Below are positions 24,935-39,974 of a DNA stretch of 64,000 nt, piece by piece. Position numbers and translations under genes: made by a program. The notes under the pieces are model-generated. The model saw only the letters and a program-made list of their open reading frames with translations, had not been told where the DNA came from and did no database searches. Location: contig CAJJDN010000063.1 in the NCBI GenBank assembly GCA_905182985.1, forward strand, positions 232,611 to 296,610, given 5' to 3'. Position 1 is the stretch's first letter; every line of letters begins with the position of its first letter. This DNA comes from Paramecium sonneborni (lineage: Eukaryota; Ciliophora; Oligohymenophorea; Peniculida; Parameciidae).

Positions 24935-26090
24935 ATAGCAAATGTAATACAAAAATAATGGTCAGAATAGATAATTTTATGCTGATCATACTCGATCATT
25001 TAATAGTTTTAATTAAACTATTTCATATTGATATATTCAAAATTTTGGAAAGAACAGTTATAATAATAAACTATAAAATGGAACTTAAGATTATGAAATT
25101 CATTAGAAGAGAAGTTATTTTATCTAAACTAATAAAAAAATGAGTGATGCTCTTTAAAAAGCTAAAGACTTGTTTATTAAATCATTCCTTACAAAATTAG
25201 TTAAATAATTTTAAGATCATCTGATGAAAGAATATTTCTGATAACAAATTATAGAAATTGATATCTTTTTTGCTAATACGCCTTATGATATTAATTCTAA
25301 TAAACATGAGAAATTTATGTAATTATGGAAGATGTTTTCTTTCTCATAAATTAAATTAAAAGTAGATCATGCTAAACAATAAGAGCACCTATAAATATTC
25401 AAAAATTTACAGAAGAGAAAAGTAGAATATATACAAGAATGTGAACTTTTAGAGTTGTTTTATAATATTTTAGATATAAATCTGGTTAACAGAAAAATAA
25501 TAGCAGATAACAAATTATTCTTAACTAAATTAATCAATTTTGGATAAAATAATTATAAACCTTAATATCTGTCAGATGGTTTTAATGAAAAAATAGTTAG
25601 TGATTATGAAATATTATTTAATTATCCTTTAGTTTCTACAGTGTTCATTTATGTTCACTTAATATGTGTAAGATAAGAAAAATAAATGAAATTAATTTAA
25701 ATGCTTTGAAATCAATAGAATTAGTTTAATTAATTTCGAAAGTTTGGGTAATTAGGATTCAGAATTATAAAAAAGCACCAAATCAAAATAATTCATAAAG
25801 TTTAAATAAAACAAATTAAACAAAAAATTAAAATGAATAGATTTAAGTATCATAAAATATTTAGGTAGAAATTTAATTATTCAATAAAAACTAGAATAAT
25901 ATCAATTTGATTATTATAGTGATTGGATAGTAAAAGCTATGACCAAAGAAAAAGAAAATAAGACAAATAAATTAGAATACAAATTATTTACTCAAAGAGT
26001 AAGAGTTTAGGTGTCAAATTTAGGATTAAAATTCATTGTTTACTTTAATAAGTTATTATCTTTTACATTATTGAATTATTCAAAATGATA
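24890..26090 (+). pseudogene. Decaying gene with in-frame TGA stops
   Basis: From about 24893 to 25690 one frame reads as a convincing helical, charged protein, interrupted only by two in-frame TGA codons at 25029-25031 and 25239-25241. Beyond 25690 the coding signal switches frame twice. A possible 20-nt intron (about 25645-25664) explains one switch; the second is unexplained. In this code a TAA glutamine becomes a stop by one A-to-G change, so the pattern fits recent decay. Segments such as KFMQLWKMFSF and LLELFYNILDINLVN are visible. No family recognised. Confidence 0.45.
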
Positions 26091-26217
26091 TTGACAATAA
26101 CTATAATAGATGGATATGGATTAGATAATAATAAAATGCCTTATTAGAATGGCCAAAGATTTTTCATATTTAGTGGTAAATGTGTGATTTAATTATATTA
26201 ATTATAATTTGAAAAAT

Positions 26218-27170
26218 ATGTATAGAGATTTATCTGAGAGAATATTAGGAAGGTAGGAATCTACATTAAGTTTTCATGCTCCATAAACACAAGAAGGAAT
26301 GAGACCATAAATTCTATAAAGAGTTAATTAAAACTTGATCTTTGTGATCTATGTAGTAAGTTAATTGCTTCAATTAATGATTGGATATTCACTAGTTTAA
26401 TAAATAGATATTATTACAATAGCTACTTAAAGATGCATAATTACAATTATATTGACACTACTCTACATTTAATTTTTTGATAATTCTTAATTTTCTTTCG
26501 ATCAAAGCTACATAAAAGTGTTTAGTGTTATGAGTGGAGCTTAAGTTTTAGCATCTCTAATGGGATTACTTGCTATGTAAACATTCGTTTTTTCAGAAGT
26601 ATGTACATTCCATCAATTAACTGCAGGATATATTTTAGTTTTATAACATTTTCTGATTCAACCAGGAAACAATATAAATTTATTGCTATCACTTATTTAA
26701 ACTATTTCAACAATTTTATTTAGTGGAAATCTTTTATATATTTTTGTTTGTCTTTTATAACCATTGAGTCTAGCTTTAATATAGACACTCAAATATTTGA
26801 TGACCAAATAAATGCAATAGTTTTCTTTATTATTATACACTAACTTAATTGGATTACCAATCTATATATTATTAAGTTTATTTAGCGGAGGTGTTTAAAA
26901 TGTTTTTGATATGACATTTTTTATGTAAAAATATTAAATAATTTAAGTGAAATTTTAGTAATGTGTATTCTTTAAATGCTTGCTTATTTAGCAATGAATG
27001 AATTGATTAATTAATAGTTATCAAGTATGTATGTTTGGGCTTTATCTGGTTGTGTAACTATACTCTCTTTAATCGTGTAATTGGGATATCATTAAGTTTC
27101 TTTGGGATTTGGATCGTTATCAGTGATTCTAATTGTATTTACATCCATAGGTATGCATAGACAGACTTGA
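26218..27170 (+). CDS. Drug/metabolite-transporter-superfamily protein, nucleotide-sugar/triose-phosphate transporter-like (309 aa)
   Basis: One 23-nt intron (26925..26947) gives a continuous frame to TGA 27168-27170. A short hydrophilic N-terminus is followed by about ten closely spaced hydrophobic segments over 260 residues. Examples are NLIFVIYVVSQLLQLMIGY, SGAQVLASLMGLLAM and SLLLYTNLIGLPIYILLSLF. Size and layout fit the ten-helix EamA/SLC35 type, and the segment before the eighth helix, KYLMTKQMQQFSLLLYTN, resembles that family. Most such proteins exchange nucleotide sugars in the Golgi or ER. Substrate and compartment are not readable here. Assignment rests on topology more than on signature residues. 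Confidence 0.7.
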
Positions 27171-27259
27171 GTATATATTCATTTAAATTTATAATAATAT
27201 ATGTTGATTATCAATTCAACTTCATTTCACATAAAGACAGATTAATTAAAACAATTTAA

Positions 27260-28327
27260 ATGTAAAAAATTCCTTAATTATGTAAATTATTCGTTTATAT
27301 AGAAACTAGAGATTTCTCGATATTTTCTCCTATAATTAGAAGAATAAATTCTAAACAACATTGTAGTGTTAATAATCTTTATTGTTAATAATTTAATATT
27401 CAGCATCATAGACAAAGATAATCAAATTTATCTTTACCTCATTTAATAAGAATTCCAACTCTCGAATAAAATTATCAATACTTTTAAGATTTAAGTGAAA
27501 AGAATATCAGAAGTTATCTCTAACCATTAAGAAATGCAGTCGCTAAAATTACAGAAAAGAGATAAGAACAATTATACAGACGTAAATCAACTTATGGATA
27601 ATTATTTGGTGAATTAACTAAAAAAGAAATGTGTAATCTTCCTACTCTTATAGAATAACATAAATAATATAACAAAAAAGAATTAGCATTAACAAGTTTT
27701 GCTTTGATGTTAGAAAGAAAATAACGAAAAAAAACAACCAGAAAACTTTCTAAAAAATTATCAAAATAAGAATCAATTATCGGTAATACATAATCTATTA
27801 TATTAGAATTTGATAATATGGAGAGACCACCATCTTGTGTTACTCCACCAAAATCTATTTAGATACCTATTAAACCTAAATTAAAAACAAAAATTTAATT
27901 GGAAAAAGAAAAATATTTAAAAGACCAAGATTTTAAAATGGGTCACTTTTTAACAGGGAGATTATAATAAAATAAAAAATCATAACAAGAACTCAATAAT
28001 AAGATTAGATACCATTGTCCAACATAATCTTGTGCTTCTCTACAAAATGGATAACTAAGTTCTTTTACTTCATCTCCAAAAGTCTTAGCAACTATCAAAT
28101 CAAATACTTTGACTGTTATCTAAGATTTTAAACCAAAATCAAAAAAAACATTAACAAATACATTTACACAAACATTAACATAAACATTTAGACCTTATGC
28201 AAAACATAATACATTATTGTTAAAAAATATTTAGTAGATTTCTGTAATTAAAACTAGTATTGGATCAAAAAAAAATTCTAATAAAAATAGTAAAATTATA
28301 TTTGAAAGCAATTAATATCTATATTGA
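27260..28327 (+). CDS. Hypothetical basic protein (355 aa)
   Basis: An intronless frame runs from ATG 27260 to TGA 28325-28327. The protein is strongly basic, rich in Lys, Gln, Thr and Ser, with a helical centre (LTSFALMLERKQRKKTT) and repeated Thr-containing units (TLTNTFTQTLTQTF). No membrane segment is seen. It may be a nucleic-acid or cytoskeleton-binding disordered protein, which is inference from composition only. It converges with the DYRK gene, with 23 bp between stops. Confidence 0.75.
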
Positions 28328-28350
28328 GAGCATTTCATTTAAGTATTTAT

Positions 28351-30072
<1,722 letters not shown>

Positions 30073-30358
30073 CAACAAATCTGTTAAATTTATATAATGA
30101 ACTTATAAAATTAATTATTAAAATCTATAATAAAAATTTCAGTCATTCTTTTTTGAATATAAATATCTCATTCTTTTGATTATTAATTAAATTAACATGA
30201 TAAAAATATTTAAAAACAAAAGATGTTGTAAATGATTTTAGAGTTATTGAATTATTATTAGAATAAAAGAATCTATATTATTTTAAATTATATATTAAAT
30301 AATTTGTATTATATAAGATATAAGAAATTAATAATAATAAAATAACTTTACATAAAAT
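30073..30358. other. Intergenic spacer between two kinase genes
   Basis: This 286-bp AT-rich region lies 5' of the DYRK gene and 3' of the next kinase gene. I see no further gene. Confidence 0.5.
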
Positions 30359-33015
30359 TCAAGAATTATGAGATTAAGTTTATTATTTATCTCTACTCAA
30401 ACATCCAAATGCAGAAAATACTTTATCCATAAATCCCAATTCTTCTTATCTTGTTTATTATCCTTGAATTTCCCTTAATCCTTATGCCATTTATTATCGT
30501 TAGGAAAGTCTACTGACTCTAGCTTTAAATTCTTCCTCTTAATTATAATTTGAGGAAGCAGTTGATTTTGGGTTATTATTGTTATATTGAGAAACATAAT
30601 TAGAAGATTTGGATAAAGGCTTCAAATTGGAATTAGTATTTGATGGAGGGTTTGTTACAAATGACCTTGTGATGATATCCTCATTTTAAGGAGAGATAGA
30701 TCGATTTGATGAATCATTATGTTTATCTTCCTTATACATGTAAGATCTGAGATCTATACCATAGCTTTTATAGAATTTTTTCATCCAAGAATGTTCAAAG
30801 ATCTAATTCATCGATAATCTTTCAATAGGATTATGTTTGAGTATTCCCTAGATTAAAGATTTAGCTTCAATTGATAGTTAAGGATCATATTCAATAGGTG
30901 TCATTTTAACAATATTATTACATTTCTCATTTTCAGTTCTTCCTTTAAAAGGTGCAAAACCATGAATTAATTCAAATAATAAAATACCCAAACACCAAAT
31001 ATCCAAAGTGAAAGTATATGGTTAATTTTTCAACATTTCTGGTGCCATATAATCTAAAGTACCACAAAAGGTTCTTCGAACTCCATTTTATGTAGTTTCT
31101 GCAGACCAACCAAAATCACATACTTTAATATTCCCTTATTTATCTAATAAAAGATTTTCTGGTTTAAGATCTCTATGTATTATATTTTTCTTATGCAAAT
31201 AATCAATTCCTAAACAAGTTTAGAAAAAGTAAACAAATGCTTCATTTTCTGGAAGTCTTCTTCTTTTTCTTATATAACTGAATAAACTACCATTCTCTTA
31301 AATATATAGTTTATTATACCTGCTAATTCTAATATAAGAAATACATTTTCTTTGTCTTCAAAATAATGAAATAATTTAGTTATATGTGGATGTTACAATC
31401 TTCTTTATATCTTGATTTCTCTCTTTAAATTTTCAACAGAACAATACTCAAATATTTATTTTTTGTTCATCTATTTTAAATAATATGTCTTACCACTTTC
31501 ATTGCATACATCTAACCATTTTATTTATCCTTAACCAATTTTACACAACCATAACTACCTTTACCTAATTCCATTTTATTATCCTTAACTATTAATTCAA
31601 AGTCTTCAGGACATCTACGAATTGATTTCAATGTTGATGCGGAATCATTCAACTCAGATAAACTCTTTCCTTTTATTTAGCGACAATTATTCTTATGAGA
31701 TAATGTCCTACATTAAGATTTCAATTTACCAATCTGTGTCTCTACATTTCTATGAACAATATCTCATATTTTAACAAGTAGGACAAGAGTATATTGCATC
31801 AATTATTGCAGTATTAATACAATATTTATATGAGCACCCTTAATTCATTTAATAAAATATAATAACGCATTTAATTTATATCAATTTATGCAAAACTTTC
31901 CCATTGAAGCTAACTTATTTTTAGTATACTCTGGAGTAGGCAAATCCTTTAAATTCATTCCCAATTATCTAAGTATGTATGGATTTTAAGTCTGATTTGG
32001 ATTTGGATTTGTAAGAGGATTATATTATTGGTTTTGTTCTGATATCACACTCCTTGCTGGTGTTGAAATCTATTATTTTTAACTATCATACATTATTTTA
32101 TCTATCCTAACTGTACCAGTATACAGAATTAGCATGGTCATACCCATTCCATTTCGCATCAAATCTATTCTATTTTCGTTTTTATTATTGTTCTTGCAGT
32201 TATATTGATAGAATCGAACTATACTTCTCTTTTGATATATCTTCCAACTCTTTCTAATATCTGAATTGCTTCTCATCTTTCTCTTATTTCTGTTAAACGT
32301 TCTTTTTTATTATATCATCTAATCCTTCTTTTGGGTCTCTGTAATTCTACAAATACATTGCTTATAATTATTACTATCTATTTTAAACATTCTGATAATA
32401 CTTTAATAATATCATTAATTATGTACTTATTTGTAATTATCTAACTTCCTTTATATTTTATTATTTTCCTAATGAACTTATTCCTTATATACTGCTTGGT
32501 CAAACTTTTTATAATTTTATTCATTAAGCTTCTTGATTTAGAATTAACCATATTACTAATCGGAGACTTATTTATAATAATCCTTTTTTTATTATTCATA
32601 GAATTTAGCCATAGTTTAACCTAACTTTGCAGTGTCAACAATTTGTTATTCAATAGATTATTATTCTTGTCTCTATCAATATAGATAAGATTACTAGCTA
32701 TTGTTGGACAATTCTTTAATTAGTTAGTGAATTTTCATACCATTTTGATAAATCGTTTTTGATGTACTATTTATTTTATCCTTCCATAAGGTATTGCATT
32801 TCTTTTTCTTTTTTGAGATTCTCTAAGTATAATTGTTCCTCTCTTTATTTTTGTGTAGTTAGAGATCTTTTCCTTTTCTCCATTTCTAATTGTTGATCAA
32901 AGAGTTGTTATTTAAGAAGCTCCTATTAAACCATTCTGAAATCTCTTGCTTGATCCTACAATTAACGATTTACATCAAATTCTTTATACTCATCATATTT
33001 GATTGGCAAAATCAT
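30359..33015 (-). CDS. Protein kinase fused to a MYND-type zinc finger and N-terminal coiled coil (832 aa)
   Basis: Seven introns (complement 32673..32694, 32401..32426, 32070..32091, 31910..31929, 31708..31729, 31471..31493, 31297..31319; 20-26 nt) give 832 codons exactly in phase. Residues 1-260 are Gln/Glu/Lys-rich coiled coil. Around 362-405 lies a MYND-like finger with SCPTCQNMRYCSQKC, then DTDW, then His-x3-Cys. The kinase domain (about 440-700) has [33 protein letters not shown] and FCGTLDYMAPEM. The loop and RRTFCGTLDY resemble Aurora kinases. All catalytic residues are intact. The C-terminus is Asn/Ser-rich. MYND fingers usually bind proline-rich partners, so here the finger may dock substrates. 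Confidence 0.88.
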
Positions 33016-33224
33016 ATTTTAATAATAAAATTTGAGTACTTCTCAATAATGAATTCATCTACTTCCCTCTTAAAAAAGAATAACAATGATTAATAAATGA
33101 GAGATATCTTGCAATTAAATTAAAAATAACTATTGCGAACTTATAAAGATGATGTTTCCATGATTTAAACAGCTAAGGATGCGATAGTATATAATTTTAT
33201 TTAATATAGACTTCAAGTGTTCAT

Positions 33225-36200
33225 ATGAGTAATCTAGCAAAAGATAGAAAAGATTAATATGATATTGTATTAGCTTAAAGAAAGTATTTATGGAAATAAG
33301 AAGAATAACTCTATGATGAAATTGATTAACTTAGAAATACCCATAAAAGGTATTAAGAAAGTCTTAATCGTTATGGAATTAGAAATAACAATCTAGAAGA
33401 TGAAATTTAAAGTAAGTTTGAATAGGTGAATTCAAAATTAAATTTCATTTAAGAAGAAAAAAACCAGATCTAAAAAAATTTTAATTTGATACAATAATCT
33501 TTAGTAAATAGTAAATCTAAATTATCTAATAATGGACAATTCGTTATTGAAAGCAATTAATAATATGATCAATTAGTAAATTTCATTCGCTCTTAAGAAT
33601 AAAAGGTTAAAGTACTTAAGAATGATCAAACTAATTTAGCTATTAATTAAATTATACCATTTGATTCTAAACTTTAATAAAGTATGCATTTCACGTAATT
33701 ATAATTAAGTGGCTTAAGACACATATGAAAAGTAGTAAAAATATACATATCAAGGAACTAAATTTTAAGGCAATGAATTACAAAAAATAGCAGCATTTAG
33801 TACATTAAGAAAGAAGATTGAATAACATGTTTAGAGGAAAGGATTTTAAGATTCTATTTTGGATATGCCGTTTAAATTAGATTAAAATTATTAAAAAGAA
33901 AACAAAAATAAAATAGCTTATGATTCAACTCTATAAGAACTTGATGAATTTAGAAAAGAATATGTTGCATAAGGAGGAAATGATCCAAAATTCTTAAATG
34001 AGATTAATGAATTAGAAAGATAATACAAAGAAAGTCATCCTCTTGGAATTTTTGATTAATTTAATTAGATTTAAGATAAAAAAGTAGAAAGACCAGATTA
34101 AGTATCTTAGAATCCAATTTTTTCATATTTACCACAAGAATATTAGAAGGATATTTTAGATTTGGAATAAAAAATAAGAGAAAAGTAAGAACCAGATTTA
34201 AAGAATCTTTAAATGAACAGATAATTGTTAAAAACTTAATTGAATGTAAATGATTCAAGTAAAGCTGATGAAATAATATTGGAAAGTCTCAGATAACAAG
34301 AAAGTGAATTACTTTTAAAATCTAAAAATAATGAATATTATAAATTGAAATATAATGAAATATAGAAATTAAAATAGATTCATGAACGTAACTATTTGGA
34401 AAAGAAAGTTTAAGAATAATTATCATTAAGATAAATAGAAGATGATATATTGAATTTTAATGATAAAAGATAAACAAACTTAACTTATTTATAGTAGATA
34501 TAATAGAATATTGGTACAAGACCTTTATTTTATGATTAAGATTCTGGATTTGTTGTGAGAATTGATTTTGTTAATAAATTACCAATATGTTATGATTATG
34601 TCAAACTTGGTTATGGTGTATTTATAAAAAAGTATAGATTATGAAAATATTGATAGTGTTGATGAACCAAAGACAATAATGAATACAAATTAGCATGAAT
34701 GTGCTAATGAGAATATATATTCTAAGAAATGTATAATTTAAGAGAGATTTGTAGAAAAGAATCGTGAAATTTAATAGGATACATATTTATATTTAGTATT
34801 ATGGTGTTTTAGTTAAGATTTTGGTAGTGGTATGGTTCCTATATAAGTTGGTTGGACAATGCATAAACTATTTGATGATGAGAAATTAATATCAGGAGGA
34901 TATTTGTTACCAATTTATAATTCAATTTTTACATATGAACTTTAAAGATTACCTGAAATTTAAGAAATTAAGATAGGATTACGTATATGTCTACCTGGAG
35001 ATGAAAATTTAGATTTAGACAATAAAATAATGAATCTAGCAGATTATAAAATTTAATAAATTCATTCGAAATAATCAGAATTAATTGAATAAGAAAGATA
35101 AGCTATGTTCAAGGAATATAAAATTATTCAACTTCCTGAAGAATATATTGAAGTACGTACAAATGATATTAAATTATGGAAATCAGAACTTCCTCCTAAT
35201 GTTTATAAACTAATTGAATATAATTTTATGAATGAAGAAGAAGCAGCCTTAAAATAATAAGAAATGGAATTAGAAGAAAGAAGAATGAATAGATTAAATA
35301 GACCTGTAAGAAGAAGATTTATGGCTAAATAAGGTACCATAGCTAGAGGATCTTCTGAAAGAAAGAAAACTTAATTAACATTTAAATAGAGATTAGCAAT
35401 GAAAAAAGGAGCAGCTACTCCTGCTACTTCTAAATCTAAAACTTAAGAAAAAGAATAAACATCAAGACCATAAAGTAAAGCAGCAGATACTTCCAGAACA
35501 AAATTAGATGATTCTAAACCTTCTACTAAAATTTAAGAAAAAGAAAAAAGTGTAATCATTCCAAGTAAACCACGAAAGTTGATGTTTAAATTAAGATCAT
35601 TATCTTAAATTTATGTAGGAGGTATTACAACCTTGACTTTAAAGTTAGCTTTATTTTAAGGTATCACTTTATTAGATGATGATGATAAAAATATGTGTGT
35701 TTTTAGTAAAGAGATAGAACCTGATGAAAAGGGAGATAATTATCTTAACTTTAATGAATCATTTACATTTGAATTAAATCTTACTGATTATTTTTAAGAC
35801 TATGAAGAAAATGAAATCTTAAATACTTATTTATTTATTGCAATCTTTAAAGAAATAAATAACTTATTTGGTTGGCATGCTATTTAAGCATTCGATACTT
35901 CTGATGAATAATTTAAAGTTAAAAGTGGTATTTATTATGAAAATTTATTTGGAAAACCAGGATAAGCTCCTCCCTTTAATTTTAATAAAGCAAAACGTTT
36001 AAACACATAAATAAATTTTATTATGATGTAAGATGATGATCGTGTTTTACAATTACCCACAATAGATAATTATAAGCTAGATCAAAAATGTAAATTATTA
36101 TATATTTATGAATATAGTGTTAACTGAAGAAGATAAAGAAAAAAGAAAGAAAATATATTCAGTTGCAAATCCAAAATGGAATACTTAAATACGTTTAGAC

Positions 36201-37691
36201 ATTTCTTCTTTTAGAAACTTTTAATCTAAGGATGATTTCATTATGAAAACCATAGTGATTGAAGGAGATAATATAATAATAGATGCAATTGACAGACAAT
36301 GTATAAAATTTGATCAAGTAAAATTATTTGAAGGAACAGGAAAAGGTGAATTTATAGCTAATCATTTAATAATTTTAAGAATTGGTACTAGATATTTAAT
36401 AGATACATTTACAACTACTTTTAAGAAATTAAATTATTTGTTTAGTTTCTTTATAAAATAATAAATTGTTGGAGTTTGTTAATTTCCATTATTTTCAGCA
36501 GGAGGAGCATTAAATGTTGGATCATAAAAATTAATGGTTCATGATCTTGATGATAGTGGGAAAATAGGAAAAAGAACAACTAAAGAAATGTATTTATTCA
36601 TTCAAGAGGAATCATTAAATTTAAAAGATATTGAAGAAACTCCTAAATATGCTTAATAAACAAAAGAATAAAAAATAGTTAATAAATAGGATTAGAGTAA
36701 ATACTTAATAATTGAAATTGATTAACTTACAGATTACTTAAGTTAACAACCAATAGATTTTACAATTTAAGTTTATAATGGAGAAGAACCAGCTATTGAT
36801 TCAGATGGTGTTATTTGTGTATACACAAGCACAAATTCATATTAACCTAAACCAAATTTTTCAGTTCCTATTAATGAAGCTGTTTATTTTAAAATGGCTA
36901 TAAATGCTATCATTGAAAAAAAACAAGGTTTAGATAATTATTAAGTTTTTATATCATTTTCAGATTTAGGATGGATTAGTTTTCAATTATTTCTAAATGG
37001 AGAATTAAACAGTTCTGATTTTGTTGGGAAATTATTTAGAGGAGAAGTACCTGCACCACCAGTAGATTATACAAATATGAAGAAAATTAATACAAAAGTT
37101 TCTTATTTTGTTAAATATGATTTGAGATAAACTGAAGAATTTAGACGTAGTGTGATAGAAGAAAGTCGGTCTGGAGTTATTAGAAATGAATCATAGAAAT
37201 TTACAAAAGCATTACCAAATGAATAGGTTGGTTTAATATCATCTAGAAGAATTATGAATTCAAATGAAAATTTAGATAAGTTATCTATAGTATTGATCAA
37301 TGTGAATGGATTTGTAAATTAATAAAAGTTATAAGTAAAAGGAATATTATTAATGGATGGTAAGACCTTACTGGATAAATATAATATGTCTTGCACCTTT
37401 AAAAGTGATAAAGTAGACAATTTTTAGAAAGTGGCTTTTTTTAATAATGTTCGTTTTACTTTTTCTGTAGACATCACTTCTTTATAAATGGAATCATATG
37501 TATTTCTTTCAGTTTTGGATGAAAAGGAGACTGTAATTGCTTGGTATGGTAAGAGATTGGTTTAAGCTGTTGGAAAATTGATTAGAGGATAACAATTTGA
37601 ATATCTTTTTGCTCCTCCTCTGATGAGACCACCATTAGAGTTATCAAAAATAACAAATCTGTAATAATCAATTCAATTTGAAGTGAAATGA
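33225..37691 (+). CDS. Large coiled-coil protein with C2-like regions (1461 aa)
   Basis: Introns at 33682..33709, 34632..34656 and 36090..36117 (25-28 nt) restore one frame to TGA 37689-37691. Residues 1-450 are coiled coil rich in Glu, Gln and Lys. Then come repeated beta-rich segments that resemble C2 folds, each with a hydrophobic strand followed by a Trp or Phe turn: GFVVRIDFVNKLP, VGWTMHKLFDD, NLFGWHAIQAFD and KMAINAIIEKK. A basic, Ala/Thr/Pro-rich linker lies around 690-770. No signal peptide or membrane span is seen. Coiled coil plus C2-like repeats recalls ciliary transition-zone or centriolar scaffolds, but I cannot name the family. The next gene starts only 5 bp on. Confidence 0.85.
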
Positions 37692-37696
37692 ATATT

Positions 37697-39251
37697 ATGA
37701 TACATCACTATTAATTAATGTTATTTTGGATTTTTTCATTTATATTAGCAACAGGGGTATATTTAATAGTGAATCCTTTAATCACTATGTTCAAACTTAA
37801 GTTGTAATTTGGAAAGGCTGTATATTGTAAATATTTACCAATTTTTGGTATAATATAGGTTTATAGAAAATCATTCAAAATTACAGGTAATGTGCATCAA
37901 TGGATTATTGACATTATAACTAAGCATCCAGATGTTAAATTTGTTGTTGCAAACTCAATCCATAAGCCAGTAATAGTTTTAATAGATTCTGAATATTACA
38001 AATATATATATTAGAATCATGATCTAGTGAGTAAACATGATTAAAGTGGAATTAAAGAGTATTTGTTTGATTATGATAATAAGTTTTTTACTTTAGGGTG
38101 GATTATTATTTACAGAAGGGTCAAAATGGTAATAACAAAGAAAATTGCTTGGAGATCATTTTCTATTCTAAAAATTAAAATCACGGATTCCAATGATAAA
38201 TTAAGTGATAAAAGAGAAAATTATTGAAATGCCTAAAGTTGAGAAAGTGTTTGAATTTATATGTTCTATAACAGGAGAAGTTGTTATAAGAAGTTTTTTT
38301 GGAGAAGAAGCAGAAGGTTGGAAAATTAATGGAAAAGAAGCTTAAATTGAATTAGGGGAAATTATTGTATAATTTGTCAAATTAAGAGTGAATAATTTTT
38401 TTGTCTATTTTAAATAAAAGGTTTTAGGAGTTAAATCTTGGTAATATAGTACAAAAAAAGAAAAAGAAGTTTTGGATAGAGTAATAAAATTTAAATAAGA
38501 TATAAAAGAAGTTATTTTTAAAAGAAGAGATAAGATTAAATAATAGGGTCACAAATAAGAAGGAGGAGACTTTTTGGATTTATACTTAAAAATATTTATG
38601 GAATAAAATGTGTATAGTTCTGATAGAATTGAAACCGATGAAATAGTTTCTTAATTTATAACTCTTTTTTTTGCTGGTACAGATACCACTGGTGCTTTGG
38701 TTGCTAATTGTTTATTATATATTTCTGAAAATAAATAATATTTACATGAATTAAGAAATGAAGTTAAAAATGTAGTTGGAGATGGTGATATTACTGCAGA
38801 TAATCTTAATTAATTAGTATTAATTGAGAGTTTCTTAAAAGAAGTTATGAGAGTTAGACCATCAGTAGTTTATCCAATAGCTAGAAAAGCTAAATAAAAT
38901 ATTTAGATTAAAGATCTTTAAATTTAAAAAGGAACTCTACTTCTTTTGGGAAATTTCTTGGCTAATATATGTCCATTAAATTATGATAACCCTCTTGAAT
39001 TTAATCCAAAAAGATGGTTATAATAAAAACCAATTATATAGGATAATGGTTTTATAAATATTCCATTTGCTGCTGGACCTAGAAATTGTATTGGATAACA
39101 TATGGCAATGATTGAAGCTAAAATTATTATGGCTCACATTGTTAGAAATTATGATATTGTAAGAAATTCTTAGATACCAAAAGTTTTATGGCCATCAAGA
39201 GGAGCATAAACATTCATACCAGAAAATAGTGTTCATCTTTTAAAAGTATGA
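37697..39251 (+). CDS. Cytochrome P450 (509 aa)
   Basis: One 25-nt intron (38059..38083) restores the frame, giving the typical GLLFTEGSKW segment of the P450 C-helix. An N-terminal membrane anchor (about residues 5-25) is followed by I-helix AGTDTT, K-helix ExxR as KEVMRVRP, FNPKRW and haem loop FAAGPRNCIG. It is distinct from the other P450 in this window. I chose ATG 37697. An alternative in-frame ATG at 37688 would overlap the stop of the upstream gene as ATGA. No room exists for a promoter outside the upstream coding sequence. Confidence 0.92.
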
Positions 39252-39587
39252 AAATATACAATAAAATATTAAATAAACATTTTTTTTTATTTTTTTAAAC
39301 TTGATCCAAAATATTTAGAATATTCTTCTCTACTAATTTACAAATAATCTTGAATTTCATTCCTTATATTAGATTTATAAAGAATCTACAAAACTAGATT
39401 ATTATATAAATATAATGAGTCTAATTATTTATAATAAAACAATTTCAGTTTATTCGCATTTTATATAAATTTAAAAGACAATATTAAAGCTAATAAATAT
39501 ATATGATGTTTGAATTTAGTTTTAAAGAAGTTGAAATAATAAAATTCAATATATAAAAAGACATAAATGAAGTTTTAAATCAAGACA
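39252..39587. other. Intergenic, nothing recognised
   Basis: This 336-bp AT-rich spacer lies between convergent genes. No gene, RNA or repeat seen. Confidence 0.5.
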
Positions 39588-39974
39588 TCAAATAAATTAA
39601 GAGAATCCACATTGACTACATTTTTATTAATAAAAGTAATTCTAGCATTAACAAATCGAACATTTCTTCAAAAAAGAAAAAGACTTATTCAAACTTTCAC
39701 TTTTTTTAGATAAATCCTCAAGGAACAATGCTTATGAAAAAACAACATCTTCATCATCATTGCTTTCTACTGAGCTATGACTGCTCCCTCCTAAATCTTA
39801 TTCTTAAAGCTTTATTGTTTAAAATATTTATAGTCCTTAATCAATTTTATTTGGAATAAATCTTGTTCCAGGTGCATCTCTTGTGCATTATTAACATCTA
39901 TTACAAATTTTTCGAAATGAATAATTTAAGTTTCTGCATTCAGCACAAATCCAATCACAAGGTTTGTTTTACAT
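39588..39974 (-). CDS. RanBP2-type zinc-finger protein (128 aa)
   Basis: Intronless frame. Residues 7-27 read DWICAECRNLNYSFRKICNR followed by Cys, a RanBP2-type finger (Trp-x-Cys-x2-Cys...Asn...Cys-x2-Cys). A second Cys-x2-Cys...Cys-x2-Cys set (CSICQCQNYFYQQKCSQC) at the C-terminus looks like another finger without the Trp. An acidic, Ser-rich linker joins them. Such fingers bind RNA or ubiquitin. Upstream sequence is open in frame as far as a TGA but has no earlier ATG, so a short 5' exon could be missing. Confidence 0.75.

Noticed and set aside
25029..25241. Selenocysteine or other recoding at in-frame TGA
   Set aside because: Later frame switches in the same region fit decay better, and no downstream stem-loop was convincing by eye.
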